Assembly: GCF_963678635.1 (NCBI RefSeq)
Contig: NC_087063.1
Span: 36,122,540 to 36,186,539, forward strand
Length of the DNA stretch: 64,000 nucleotides
DNA from: Symsagittifera roscoffensis
Lineage: Eukaryota > Xenacoelomorpha > Acoela > Convolutidae
Direction: 5' to 3'
Of the stretch, positions 55,219-64,000 are shown piece after piece (the stretch's first letter is position 1; each line of letters starts with the position of its first letter). Below the pieces are notes generated by a model, which made no database searches, had not been told where the DNA came from, and saw only the letters and a program-made list of their open reading frames with translations. Position numbers and translations under genes: made by a program.

Positions 55219-55413
55219 AAAGTAATTGGTCACGCCCGAACCTTATTGGCTTTAAATTTTCAAACAGGCTCATGAGCAATTGAAAAATATGACTGGAAAG
55301 CCCAAAGTTGAAGAGCCAAAAAAACTAAAGCTGTAAGGACCGTTTTTTTTCCTCGACAAGTACAGTTGAGAAAAAGTTTAAATATCCATTTTGTATCATC
55401 TGCAAGCATAATC
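55219..55413 (+). pseudogene. gag: BEL gag fragment (copy 2)
   Basis: Equivalent to 52327-52535, ending in the first zinc-knuckle half. A deletion then removes the rest of gag and the protease region. Confidence 0.7.
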
Positions 55414-55419
55414 ATAACT

Positions 55420-56553
55420 GTTCGAAAACGTCTAGCGAAAGATCCTTACTCAAGAAATCAACTATCGAAGATGATTTGAGCATGGGATACGTGATTATTA
55501 TACTCTCAATTATTTTCCAAACCGCAGCATACGCGAGTGGTATCTTCCTCAAAATCCCGTGGTGAATCCAAACAAACCCAATAAAAAGAGGTGTGTCTTT
55601 AACGGAGCGTCTAAATTACATAGTACGTCATTGAAAAAACGTTGCTAGTAGGACCCCATCTACTGCAAGCCCTTGTATTCCTTCTCCTCCGTTTTCGTCA
55701 ACATCATTTTGCCGTATCGGCTGACATTGAGGGGATGTTCTTAGAAGTCGGAATCCGTTCAGATGACCAAGCTTCCCTTCGTTTTCTGTGGCGGGAGGAC
55801 CCCATATCCGATGTGGTTGTACATCAGTACACCAGAAATTTCTTTGGTGCAAGGGATTTGTCGACGTGTGCAAATTATGCATTGCAACGGACTGAAATGG
55901 ATATTCAGTCGATGTTCCCCGACGCAATTTAGTCACGAATTGATTACTTTCTTAGCTCTAGGTAGCTTTAAGTTAATTAAGTTCATAGGTAACATAACAA
56001 AAACAATAGTGAGTTAAACCCGTCTGAAAGCGCGCCGCACCAAAGTAGTAACACTACTGTAAACTGCATAGATAAGTCTTCGCATGTTCTTGGTTTGAAG
56101 TGGGACCATATCGACGACACTTTGGTCGTAAGTCGAGGTGTCAATCGTATATTTAAACGTTCGATATCAACGCGAACGGTGTTAAGTTTCGTATCTTCCG
56201 TTTTCGACCCCACAGTTCTCATAGCTCCCTATACAGTAAGAGCGCGATTATTGTTGATAGAAAGCTGGCGCATTCACTTCTAACAATGGAATGATGAGCT
56301 GCGCATTCACTTCTAACAATGGAATGATGAGCTACCCATTGCTGTCAAGGCAAAAATTCTTGCCTAGCACTCTGGTTTGCCACATCTGGGTAAAATGAGT
56401 ATAAAGCACTGCGTCTTTACCGCACTAGTTGAATGTGTTGAATAAGACAAGTTCGGTGGCAGCTCAGAAGAAGTTTTTAGGTGCTGTAGCTTTTCTTCGC
56501 GCCCGTGTGAAAAATTCTCTCGAAAAACAAGTTGCCTTCGTCCTTCAACAGTA
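55420..56553 (+). pseudogene. pol: BEL/Pao reverse transcriptase-RNase H (copy 2)
   Basis: RKRLAKDPYS at 55428 is an RT-N-terminal block that copy 3 lacks. Then NPNKPNKKRCVFNGASK, LLQALVFLLLRFRQHHFAVS, ADIEGMFLEVGI, FLWREDP, YTRNFFGARDLSTCANYALQ, SHVLGLKWDHIDDTL, SVFDPTVLIAPYTVRARLLL. Between FPDA and the SFKLIKFI block the catalytic YxDD box is absent. A 33-bp tandem duplication (56268-56333) adds a further disruption. Ends at ~56553 where capsid sequence of copy 3 starts. Confidence 0.88.
56268..56333 (+). repeat. 33-bp tandem duplication in BEL pol (copy 2)
   Basis: GCGCATTCACTTCTAACAAT and following bases through GATGAGCT occur twice back to back; copy 3 has one. Confidence 0.9.
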
Positions 56554-57021
56554 AGGTATTTTGCTCATGAGCCGGTGAGACAAATTATAATAGCAATGAA
56601 CACAAATAAAGCATTTCTAGGAACAAACCGAACGAATCCTTTTCATTATCAAAAATTTGGATTGGAACTGGTTACCTTGAGACGGAATGGCTTTCCAATA
56701 ACAAGTAAACCAATTAGTACACAAGATCATAAAAGTCTTTTCTTCAACACACTATCAGCGCTGGGTCTATTTCACTGCGGGCTGGGATTCACTCTGAATA
56801 ACTACCAGCAGCACTTTATTATGTGTTTCGATCTCACTAGCACACAGCAGGCAGCTCATGACTTCCTGCATCCAGAAATTACTAACTGCTCAGTTTCACT
56901 CGATCTTTAATTCTTAAACGCTTTGACAGCAAACGTGGAAGTTTTTGTGTGGGGTATACGCTCATCGAATGTATTTGTTACATCTGACCGTAAAGTTACA
57001 AAGAACTTCGACCGTCTGAAA
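56554..57021 (+). pseudogene. major capsid protein, 3' fragment (copy 3)
   Basis: Begins slightly further upstream than copy 2 (EPVRQIIIAMNTNKAFLGT). NPFHYQKFGLELVTLRRNGF, LGLFHCGLGFTLNNYQQ, then the same CAA to TAA stop (56908) as copy 2, followed by TANVEVFVWGIRSSNVFVTS. Confidence 0.85.
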
Positions 57022-57468
57022 ATGGATGAAATCATGTTGCAGGATCTCATTCAGAACTGTAAACATCTGAAATATAAGTTTCTTGGAGTATTTGCAGCTG
57101 ACAATTTTCCAACTCACATCCCAAACAAAATCTTTATGATTGTGAACACTTCAAAATCAGGTTTTCCGGGTACACATTGGATTGTGATTTGCAGCAAAAG
57201 AAATGTTTTAGACATCGCTGATCCTCTCGGTCTTCCTCTTTGACAGTACACCAATCTTTTTGAACGATTGATTGAGAAATTCCATAAGGTCACTGAATTG
57301 ATGACAAATTTTCCCATCCAAGACTCAAACTCTACCATGTGCGGTTCTTTTTGTATTTATATTGCACATTTGATTTATGATAAAAGTTTTAATGGTGATG
57401 CTTTTAATTTTGCTTACATAAATGATCATGTTTTGAAACGTTTTCTAACTCACATGCTTTCTCGTTAA
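57022..57468 (+). pseudogene. Polinton cysteine protease (copy 3), single-stop copy
   Basis: Best-preserved copy: ATG at 57022 and one frame through to 57468 broken only by a TGA at 57241 (Trp position of PLWQ). Motifs: GTHWIVICSKR (His), IADPLGLPL (Asp), IQDSNSTMCGSFCIYIAHLI (Gln and Cys), end LTHMLSR. About 148 codons, short but typical for Polinton proteases. The His, Asp, Gln and Cys expected for adenain-like catalysis are all present. Confidence 0.9.
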
Positions 57469-58351
57469 CTAACTATTTCATATGGCTTATTTGTACACTT
57501 TTCAATTTCATTTTGAACACTTCATGTTTTTAGTAATTGATATTTTTACTCAATTGTTAAATGAATATCAATATTTCGAGAAATTAGGTTACTTTAAAAA
57601 AATATATACAAAATCGATCTCACCATACCAGCAACTGAGGCCTCCTTTCAGTACAATTTCTGGACGGGTTTCGAAACGCCACTTTTCGGCTGAGAGTCGA
57701 GCGCTGTGCGTTTTCCTCTACTCGGACTCCAAAAAAAAAATTTTTATTTTTAGTTTTATAGTACAACTTAGGTACAAGTTTTGACAATATTTATGCACAA
57801 AAACCGATCGAAAATACACAATACTCGAATATGCACGAAACTCTGATATGTATACTCGGATTTTGTATACCTTAATGATAATGTTCTCAAAAAATAATAT
57901 TCACTTAACATGGTTTAATTTCGTATACATTTCAATTTAAAGATTATTGCGTACTAATTGCTTTTTTTGTCCAAAATGCCTGTCAGCAACGAAGGAAAGG
58001 CTGCTGAAATAGTGCAGATAGCGCAACTCATATTTTGCCAAACTGCAGTGAAAACTGTTAGTTTTGTACAAAATGATGTTTTAGTTAAAATCATAAATTA
58101 CTTGGTGACAATTGCAATTAGAAACTAATGCAGATTACATGGGGACTATAAGTTAAAACCTAAAACATGGTGACAATTAGTATTATTACTTGAGGACTAT
58201 AAGTTATAAATTAACACTTGGTGACAATTTGGATTTTTACATGGTGGTTATTGGTTGTCAGATAACACATAGTGACCATTATGATCTTTACCTAATGGTC
58301 ATCCATGTATGACAACCCACCCCAATCCTAATGCACTATATGCATACTACT
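57469..58351. mobile_element. Polinton right end, copy 3
   Basis: Tail, mini-ORF at 57976 (M-P-V-S-N-E-G-K), terminal repeat (about 58188-58351) ending GCATACTACT, target duplication GTCGTG at 58352-58357. Confidence 0.88.
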
Positions 58352-58357
58352 GTCGTG

Positions 58358-58966
58358 AAAGTAATTGGTCATGCCCGAACCTTATTGGCTTTAACAATCG
58401 GTTAAATTTTAAAACAGGCTCATGAGCAATTGAAAAATATGACTGGAAAGCCCAAAGTTGAAGAGCCAAAAAAACTAAAGCTGTAAGGACCGTTTTTTTG
58501 CCTCGACAAGTACAGTTGAGAAAAAATTTAAATTTGTATCATCTGCAAGGATAGTGATGCCTTGTGCTTGTGGTCTGTAATTAAAGAGAAAACAGAATCA
58601 CAACAAGCGAAATTCTTTGTGAACATCAACTTGTGCTTCTATAGCTTACAAGGGCTTAACGCAATGCGGCAGTGTCATCGAGCAAAGAAATGCGCTAAGC
58701 TACGATGCACTAGCACCCTTAGTGTACTTATACATGGTGCTGAACGTGTTCATCCAAGTCGAACATCCGGAAAAACTGACCACGCAAGCCCCAACACTGG
58801 TCAAACAAGAAATAATGCAGGCCCGGATAAAGCGAACACAAACGCTGAAAGAAAAACTTTCAGCAAGAGTAAACCAGACGCAATGTCGAATCATGCAGAC
58901 ACTAATCCCGCTCCGTTGGATGTAAGTTGCGCAATCCCGAGTGACCATTCATCAATCATAACATGA
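58358..58966 (+). pseudogene. gag: BEL gag, 3' part with zinc knuckles (copy 3)
   Basis: As copy 1: QLKNMTGKPKVEEPKKLK, NLCFYSLQG, RQCHRAKKCAKLRCTSTLS, then RTSGKTDHASPNTGQT. The ORF 58562-58966 is open. Antisense frame 58700-58948 is a shadow. Confidence 0.8.
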
Positions 58967-59009
58967 GTGTTTGGTGCTGATTTTTTTTAACATGGTGCTG
59001 ATTTTCATA

Positions 59010-59610
59010 ATAACATTGTGTGACCCAGTATCTAGTCATAGCTGAATATTGGTTAAATTAGTCGAAGGTCTAAATCTTTCTGGTGGCGATTTGTATCTCG
59101 CAATAAATGGTATAAACATGGATGAACTTAAAGTTGCTACCGTTACCGTCCACATCCCTGCCATACAGAGCAAGTTTCCGTACCTTGCTCCAACCTAACC
59201 AATAGTATATTTTTACGCCGATGTATACCTATTTATTGGTCCTTCCATGCTATTCGGACCGAAGAGTATTTTAAAAGTGAGGCCGATCCAAAAAAAATTC
59301 GCACGTCGCTGGCCGCCTTTCAATGGGCTGGGTCTTGAGCGGTCCAATGCCAACGTCTACTGGTTATTTCCAGTCGTTTCAAGTATAATAAACAAGATTC
59401 CAGAAACAGCTAGTCAAATAAAACGCTGCTGTAACACAGAGTCAAGCGCGGCTTACAAAAGGTCGACTCCCTTTTCTCCGCGGACAAGAGAGCGACTAAG
59501 AGACGTGATTCATCCACCGTTCATGATGGATCAAGACACGCTGTAGGTGTTCTCTGACGGAAGAAACACTCATAATGTCAGACAACTACTAGTCGTCTTT
59601 GGTTCAGGTA
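59010..59610 (+). pseudogene. pol: BEL/Pao protease-linker region (copy 3)
   Basis: LVEGLNLSGGDLYLAINGIN, FPYLAPT, MLFGPKSILKVRPIQKK, then SPRTRERLRDVIHPPFM. It extends beyond the copy 1 breakpoint to 59610, then continues into RT after a deletion of the RKRL-K-DP block. Confidence 0.6.
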
Positions 59611-60120
59611 GAGCTCAAGAAATCAACTATCGAAGATGATTTGAGAATGGGATACGTGATTCACGTTCTTCTCAATTATTTTCCAAACCGCAGCATATAC
59701 GAGTGGTATCTTCCTCAAAATCCCGTGGTGAATCCAAACAAACCCAATAAAAAGAGGTGTGTCTTTAACGGAGCGTCTAAATTACATAGTACGTCATTGA
59801 AAAAACGTTGCTAGTAGGACCCCATCTACTGCAAGCCCTTGTATTCCTTCTCCTCCGTTTTCGTCAACATCAATTTGCCAAATCGGCTGACATAAAAGGG
59901 ATGTTCTTAGAAGTCGGAATCCTTTCAGATGACCAAGCTTCCCTTCGTTTTCTGTGGCTGGAGGACCCCATAACTGATGTGGTTGTACATCAGTACACCA
60001 GACATTTCTTTGGTGCAAGGGAGTTGTCGACGTGTGCAAATTATGCATTGCAACGGACTGAAATGGATATTCAGTCGATGTTCCCCGACGCAATTTAGTC
60101 ACGTTTTGATTACTTTGTTA
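59611..60120 (+). pseudogene. pol: BEL/Pao reverse transcriptase (copy 3)
   Basis: DDLRMGYVIHVLLNYFPN, EWYLPQNPVVNPNKPNK, CVFNGASKLHSTSL, LLQALVFLLLRFRQH, ADIKGMFLEVGI (E to K change in the ADIE motif), FLWLEDP, YTRHFFGARELSTCANYALQ. The YxDD catalytic box is missing, as in copy 2. Stop at 59812 and others. Confidence 0.9.
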
Positions 60121-60149
60121 GCTCTAGGTAGTTTTAAGTTAATCAAGTT

Positions 60150-61225
60150 CATAAGTAACGTAACAAAAGCAATAGTGAGTTAGACCCGTCTGAAAGTGCG
60201 CCGCAATAAAGTAGTAACACTTTTGTAAATTGCAGAGATATGTCTTCGCATGTTCTTGGTTTGAAGTGGGACCATATCGACGACACTTTGGTCTTAAGTC
60301 GTGGTGTCAATCGTATATTTAAACGTTCGATATCAACGCGAACGGTGTTAAGTTTCGTAATTTCCGTTTTCGACCCCATAGATCTCATAGCTCCCTATAC
60401 AGTAAGAGCGCGATTATTGTTGGTAGAAAACTGGCGCATTCACTTCTTACAATGGAATGATGAGCTACCCATTGCTGTCAAGGCAAAAATTCTTGCCTGG
60501 CACTCTGGTTTGCCATTTCTGGGTACAATGAGTATAAAGCACTGCGTCTTCACCGCACCAGTTGAATGTGTTGAATAAGACATGTTCGGTGGCAGCTCAG
60601 AAGAAGTTTTCTCGGTGCTGTAGCTTTTCTTCCGCTTCACTCGAAACACAAGTTGCCTTCGTCCTTCGAAAAGCAAGAGTCGCGACCATGAAAGCGCTTT
60701 CCATCCCAAGCTTGAACTACAGGCCGCGTTACTCGCTAACCGCTCAAAGGACGATTCTCTCAAAGCTCTATCCATTCCTGTGTCAAAAACACGTTCTGTG
60801 CTCCAGTAGTTAAACTCAGGTAGTAAGCAAACCACGCTCGTGGTAAACTGGATTGGGGAGATTCTATAAACTACGACCGTGGACCAGTGGTTTCAAGTCT
60901 TGTGTAGGGACAACCCTGCTGATACGCGAACCAGAGGAATTAAAAACCCTAAAAACCAGCAGCTGGGTGAACGGGCCAAATCTGCTGAAAATGGCGAGTG
61001 GCCTTTCAAGCCGAGCACAGAAGTATTTAAATTGATCCGCCTCGCTGGTCCCGCGTGTGACCTTAATGAAGGTTTAGAGCAGGCCTCTAAGTTTTCAAAC
61101 GTTGTACAAAACAAAAACAATCCATTCTATTTGCATGGGAAGTGTTCAGCTCTTTTCGTAAACTCCAGCGAGTGGTTGCCTTCATGCTCAGACTGGTCCG
61201 AATCACCACTGGAACTAACGCAGTA
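60150..61225 (+). pseudogene. pol: BEL/Pao RT tail and RNase H region (copy 3)
   Basis: FKLIKFISNVTKAI, SSHVLGLKWDHIDDTLVLSR, SISTRTVLSFVISVFDPIDL, IAPYTVRARLLLVENWR, then a shifted RNase H part (ALSIPSLN, QAALLANR in another frame), DQWFQVLCRDNPADTRTRGI and SSWVNGPNLLK. The last two blocks are the characteristic BEL NPAD-x-x-(S/T)RG and W-x-NGP sequences. Many frameshifts. Confidence 0.85.
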
Positions 61226-62402
61226 AAGTCATGGAAATAACCGATCCTGTTGAATTAGAAACCACCAAACAACAACTTTTGATCATTTAAAGCTGTCCTG
61301 CGACAAAACCGTCAAAAAGTCTAGCCGTAACGCACAATATGCCCCGTTTAATGGTCCTACATGCCTCATTTGTTCAACAGGGCGAATTTGCAAACTAGTT
61401 AATACTGAATTTGACACAGAAGACCCAATTATCCTTAATGGAAGATCCAATGATCCTTAACTATCGCTATCAGCACCCTCTCTTATACTATGTGCGGGCT
61501 GTTATTCACTTAGAGTTTGAAATCTTAAATCTTCACTCGCTGTTAAGGTCCATTGAAGTCCACTGCCTTACATGTAGAAAGCGCAAAGTCAAAACTGTCG
61601 CAGGTATGATGGCAGAGCTTCCATTTGAAAGTCTTGATTACCGCCATCCTCCTTTCACAAATTGTGAAGTTGATTATTTTGGACCTTTTTACGTGTCAAT
61701 CAGGAGTAGTTCTGAGATGAGATAAGGCTTCATTATTACATGTATGACCACAGGAGCTATACATATTGAGAATGTCTAATCCATGAAGACGAGTTCGTGT
61801 GTAATGGGAATCGAAAGACTCATTGCACGTCGCGGCACTCCATCAGTCATTTGGTCCAATAGCGGCGCCAACTTTGTTCGGTGTTGTAAAAGGGTTTTCG
61901 TCGCAATGATAGGAAAGAGAAAGCGCAATCCCAAAGTTTTTGAAACAAATTACTGTCTCGTTGATCAATCAATGAACGCTCGCCATATGTCATCAGTAAG
62001 TGCAAGTCCGGATTGTTTTTAGGTGTTAACTCGTAATCACTTTGTGTTAGGCCAAAATGGTACTAGCTTCCCTTCCCTTTCGTTCCAGGAGCACTGTGAC
62101 CATCGACGCATTATATACGAGCGCAAAGCTACGCCAACGCAATTTGGAGTTGTTGGCTCCGAGATTATGAGTCAGCCCTGAATAAACGCATTAAGTAGCA
62201 CTCCGATAATGACGTTATTTTAAAAAAGGGGTTCATTGTGGATTGTTGACGAACGCAGCCAAAGGGGGAACTGCCATTTGGCTTGTACTAAAACCATAAA
62301 CTACGTGAAGAAGACAACATAGCCCGATCCGTCGTAGTCACCACAACTCGACCGGCCTTGGAAAACGTCGCCCGTTTTACTCCCTTGGGGGCGGAGGTTG
62401 TT
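61226..62402 (+). pseudogene. pol: BEL/Pao integrase and C-terminal domain
   Basis: Zn-binding region: LLYYVRAVIHLEFEILNLHS, EVHCLTCRKRKVKT; then FESLDYRHPPFTNCEVDYFG with the first catalytic Asp (usually NxGVDYFGP), TCMTTGAIHIENV, MGIERLIARRGTPSVIWSN-S-GANF (second Asp replaced by Asn-Ser), NHFVLGQNGTSFPSLSF, WIVDER-like and ending VLPPWGGGC-like near 62400, the typical end of the DUF5641 domain. Frameshifted several times. A G-rich tract (GGGGGCGGAGG) right at the end could be the polypurine tract preceding a 3' LTR. Confidence 0.88.
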
Positions 62403-62730
62403 TGCGCTTATATCAATGACGTCATTAATGGCGCGAAAGTTAAGAAGCTAAAATTAAATTTTCTTAGACAAAAAGCCTTGAAATTACTGGTTTGTCCGAT
62501 TGAGGTCAATTTGCCATCAACATTGTTTCCAGGATTTTTGGATTGTTCAAAACGTTTTCGTATCATATTAACCGAAAAAATGTTTTGCTTACTTCAGATA
62601 TTAAATATTTCAATTTTATCTCTTTAAAAATTACAGATGTTGAAACTGGTTTTTTAGATCCCGAGTCTTACAGGATACAAGAGTGTATCACAAATTTCCA
62701 AAAAGTAATAGCTTTCTAAACAAGCTGATA
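62403..62730. other. possible remnant of the BEL 3' LTR
   Basis: Follows the putative polypurine tract with TTGTTTGCGC. No matching sequence was found upstream of gag, so an LTR cannot be confirmed. The 89-codon frame 62358-62627 is an accident of the pol end. Confidence 0.3.
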
Positions 62731-64000
62731 GTGTAATAAACTGAAAGCTGGTCTGGATGAGTCCTACATCGATTCTAATTTTTTTAAATTTGTTTTTTGA
62801 TTCTAATGATTCTAAGAAATTTTGTCTTATAATTAGGTACAAAAATTCAAAAATTTCCCAGATAACTTGATTATGTAGCTTTCTTAGATAACTCGTACAT
62901 CCTACAGTAAAGATTAACAATTTTTTGATGATGTTTTTTTGACTCTAAACAAATTTGTCTTCTTGAATGTGTTCACAAAATCAAGAGTTTCTGAATTAAA
63001 AAAAGATGTAGCCTGTATTGGATGACTCATATATCAATAGAGAAAAATTAAAATTTTTTGAGGTTGCTTTTCTTTTTATATACTGATAATTGAGTAACAA
63101 AAGTTAAAAGTTCCAGAGATAACGTGACGATGTAGCTTTTTCGGTTGCTTCATACATCCTACGATACGAAAATTCATTCTTTTGATGTTACTTAATGATT
63201 CCACGCGCTTTTAATCTTTGTACGTGTGTCAAAAGATAACTAGTTTCCCATAAATTATAAAGATGTAGCTTTATCTTGATGACTCGTACAGGCTGTGATC
63301 AAGATTAAAAACTTTTCAATATTTGTCTTTTTTTTTTTTAATTTCTATCAAAATTCCCAGATTGAAGTCCCAAAATTCAATATTTGCCGAAATTACATGA
63401 TGATGTATCTGGATCTGGATCACTCAAACGTCCTACTATACAGGTTACTGATTTTTTGATGTTATATTTTCATTGTAATTTTTTTGTTATCAAAATAAGG
63501 TAAAAAATCAAAATTTTCCGAAAAGCCATGATGATGTAGTTTTTTTTGGACATGATGACCACTAACAAATGTTTAAAACTGTTTTTACTTCCAAGATTTC
63601 TTGTCTGCACAAAAAATTACCAAAAATTATTAATTTCCGAGATAACATGAAGATGTAATTTGTTCTGGGCTTAAAATTTTGTGATGTGAATTTTTGATTC
63701 TAAACAGTTTTTGTTTTATTTGGTGGTCCAAAAATCAATAGTTTTTTGAGATAACAAAAAGATTTAGCTGGTTTTTGATGGCTCATTCAGCCTATGATGA
63801 AGAATGAAAAACTTTTGCAGTTATTTTTCAGTCTTTATAGTTCTTTAAATAACAAAATGTACAAAAAGGTAGTACTTTCCAAGACAATATGAAGGGGTAA
63901 CTGGTGTCGGATAACCCATATTCAAATTCCATTTGAGCTCGTTTTATGATGAAGAATAAGTTTTCGCTAAAAAAGTTTTGTGATTCTAAACAACGTTTGT
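62730..64000 (+). repeat. ~130-bp satellite array, forward orientation
   Basis: About nine degenerate units marked by GATGTAGCT(T/G)T, GGATGACTCATATATC or GACTCGTACATCC, GATTCTAAACA, TTTCCGAGATAAC. Start-to-start spacing 124-137 bp at 62880, 63008, 63132, 63266, 63403 and 63536. Runs off the right edge of the window. Confidence 0.85.

Larger units (their letters stand above)
29374..62402 (+). mobile_element. BEL/Pao LTR retrotransposon, interrupted and rearranged
   Basis: Gag, protease region, RT, RNase H and integrase sequences of one BEL/Pao-type polyprotein are found in order on the plus strand. They are split by a Polinton (31582-52320) inserted in gag, and the segment after the insertion is present in three partial copies. 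Key recognisable blocks are the gag DUF1759-type core, gag zinc knuckles, RT FRQH..SADI..MFL and CANYALQRT, SVFDP..LIAPYTVRARLLL, and integrase CRKRK...NCEVDYFGPF. No LTR was identified at either end. Confidence 0.93.

Noticed and set aside
62730-64000. Regularly spaced repeats resembling a CRISPR array
   Set aside because: Units are ~130 bp, degenerate throughout, without short identical repeats separated by unique spacers, and the host is a eukaryote. It is a satellite.

Overview
The window is AT-rich, intron- and repeat-dominated eukaryotic DNA. I see no operons, tRNAs or rRNAs. Polinton/Maverick, BEL/Pao, LINE and hAT-type elements together point to an invertebrate metazoan, but nothing fixes the species. 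Almost every recognisable coding sequence belongs to a transposable element and nearly all are broken by stops, frameshifts or deletions. A few short open frames on the left could be exons of host genes but cannot be proven from sequence alone.

Left part (1-19.6 kb): mostly non-coding. It holds a 418-bp hAT-like MITE with target-site duplication and a decayed relative, a degenerate TCGAC-rich minisatellite, a dispersed ~200-bp repeat family, LINE ORF1 and reverse-transcriptase remnants, and a very recent 2,044-bp head-to-tail duplication (10,853-14,940).

Middle (19.6-29.2 kb): a diverged left arm of a second Polinton (19.62-~22.6 kb), long arrays of a ~130-bp satellite whose core resembles an AP-1/GCN4 site, with an orientation switch near 22.8-23.0 kb, and a 2.2-kb head-to-tail duplication (24.80-29.21 kb) carrying an unrecognised ORF.

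Right part (29.37-62.4 kb): one nested structure. A BEL/Pao LTR retrotransposon (gag, protease region, RT, RNase H, integrase) was invaded inside gag by a 20,739-bp Polinton (31,582-52,320). The Polinton begins AG and ends CT, has ~164-bp terminal inverted repeats and a 6-bp target duplication (GTCGTG / GTCATG), and the gag frame resumes exactly across it. The Polinton encodes a packaging ATPase, RVE integrase, minor capsid (penton-like) protein, major capsid protein, adenain-type cysteine protease, a basic core-like protein and several unrecognised proteins. No protein-primed DNA polymerase B was found. Its central gene block is present twice in tandem (36.2-49.7 kb).

After insertion, the Polinton right end plus adjoining BEL sequence was tandemly triplicated (50.6-62.4 kb), each copy carrying different deletions. 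Within the Polinton the genes are packed like a virus (stop/start overlaps, 7-11 bp spacings), consistent with coordinated expression of a capsid/packaging/integration module. None of the enzymes is intact, so the locus looks like a dead, rearranged nested element. Satellite resumes at 62.7 kb and runs off the window.
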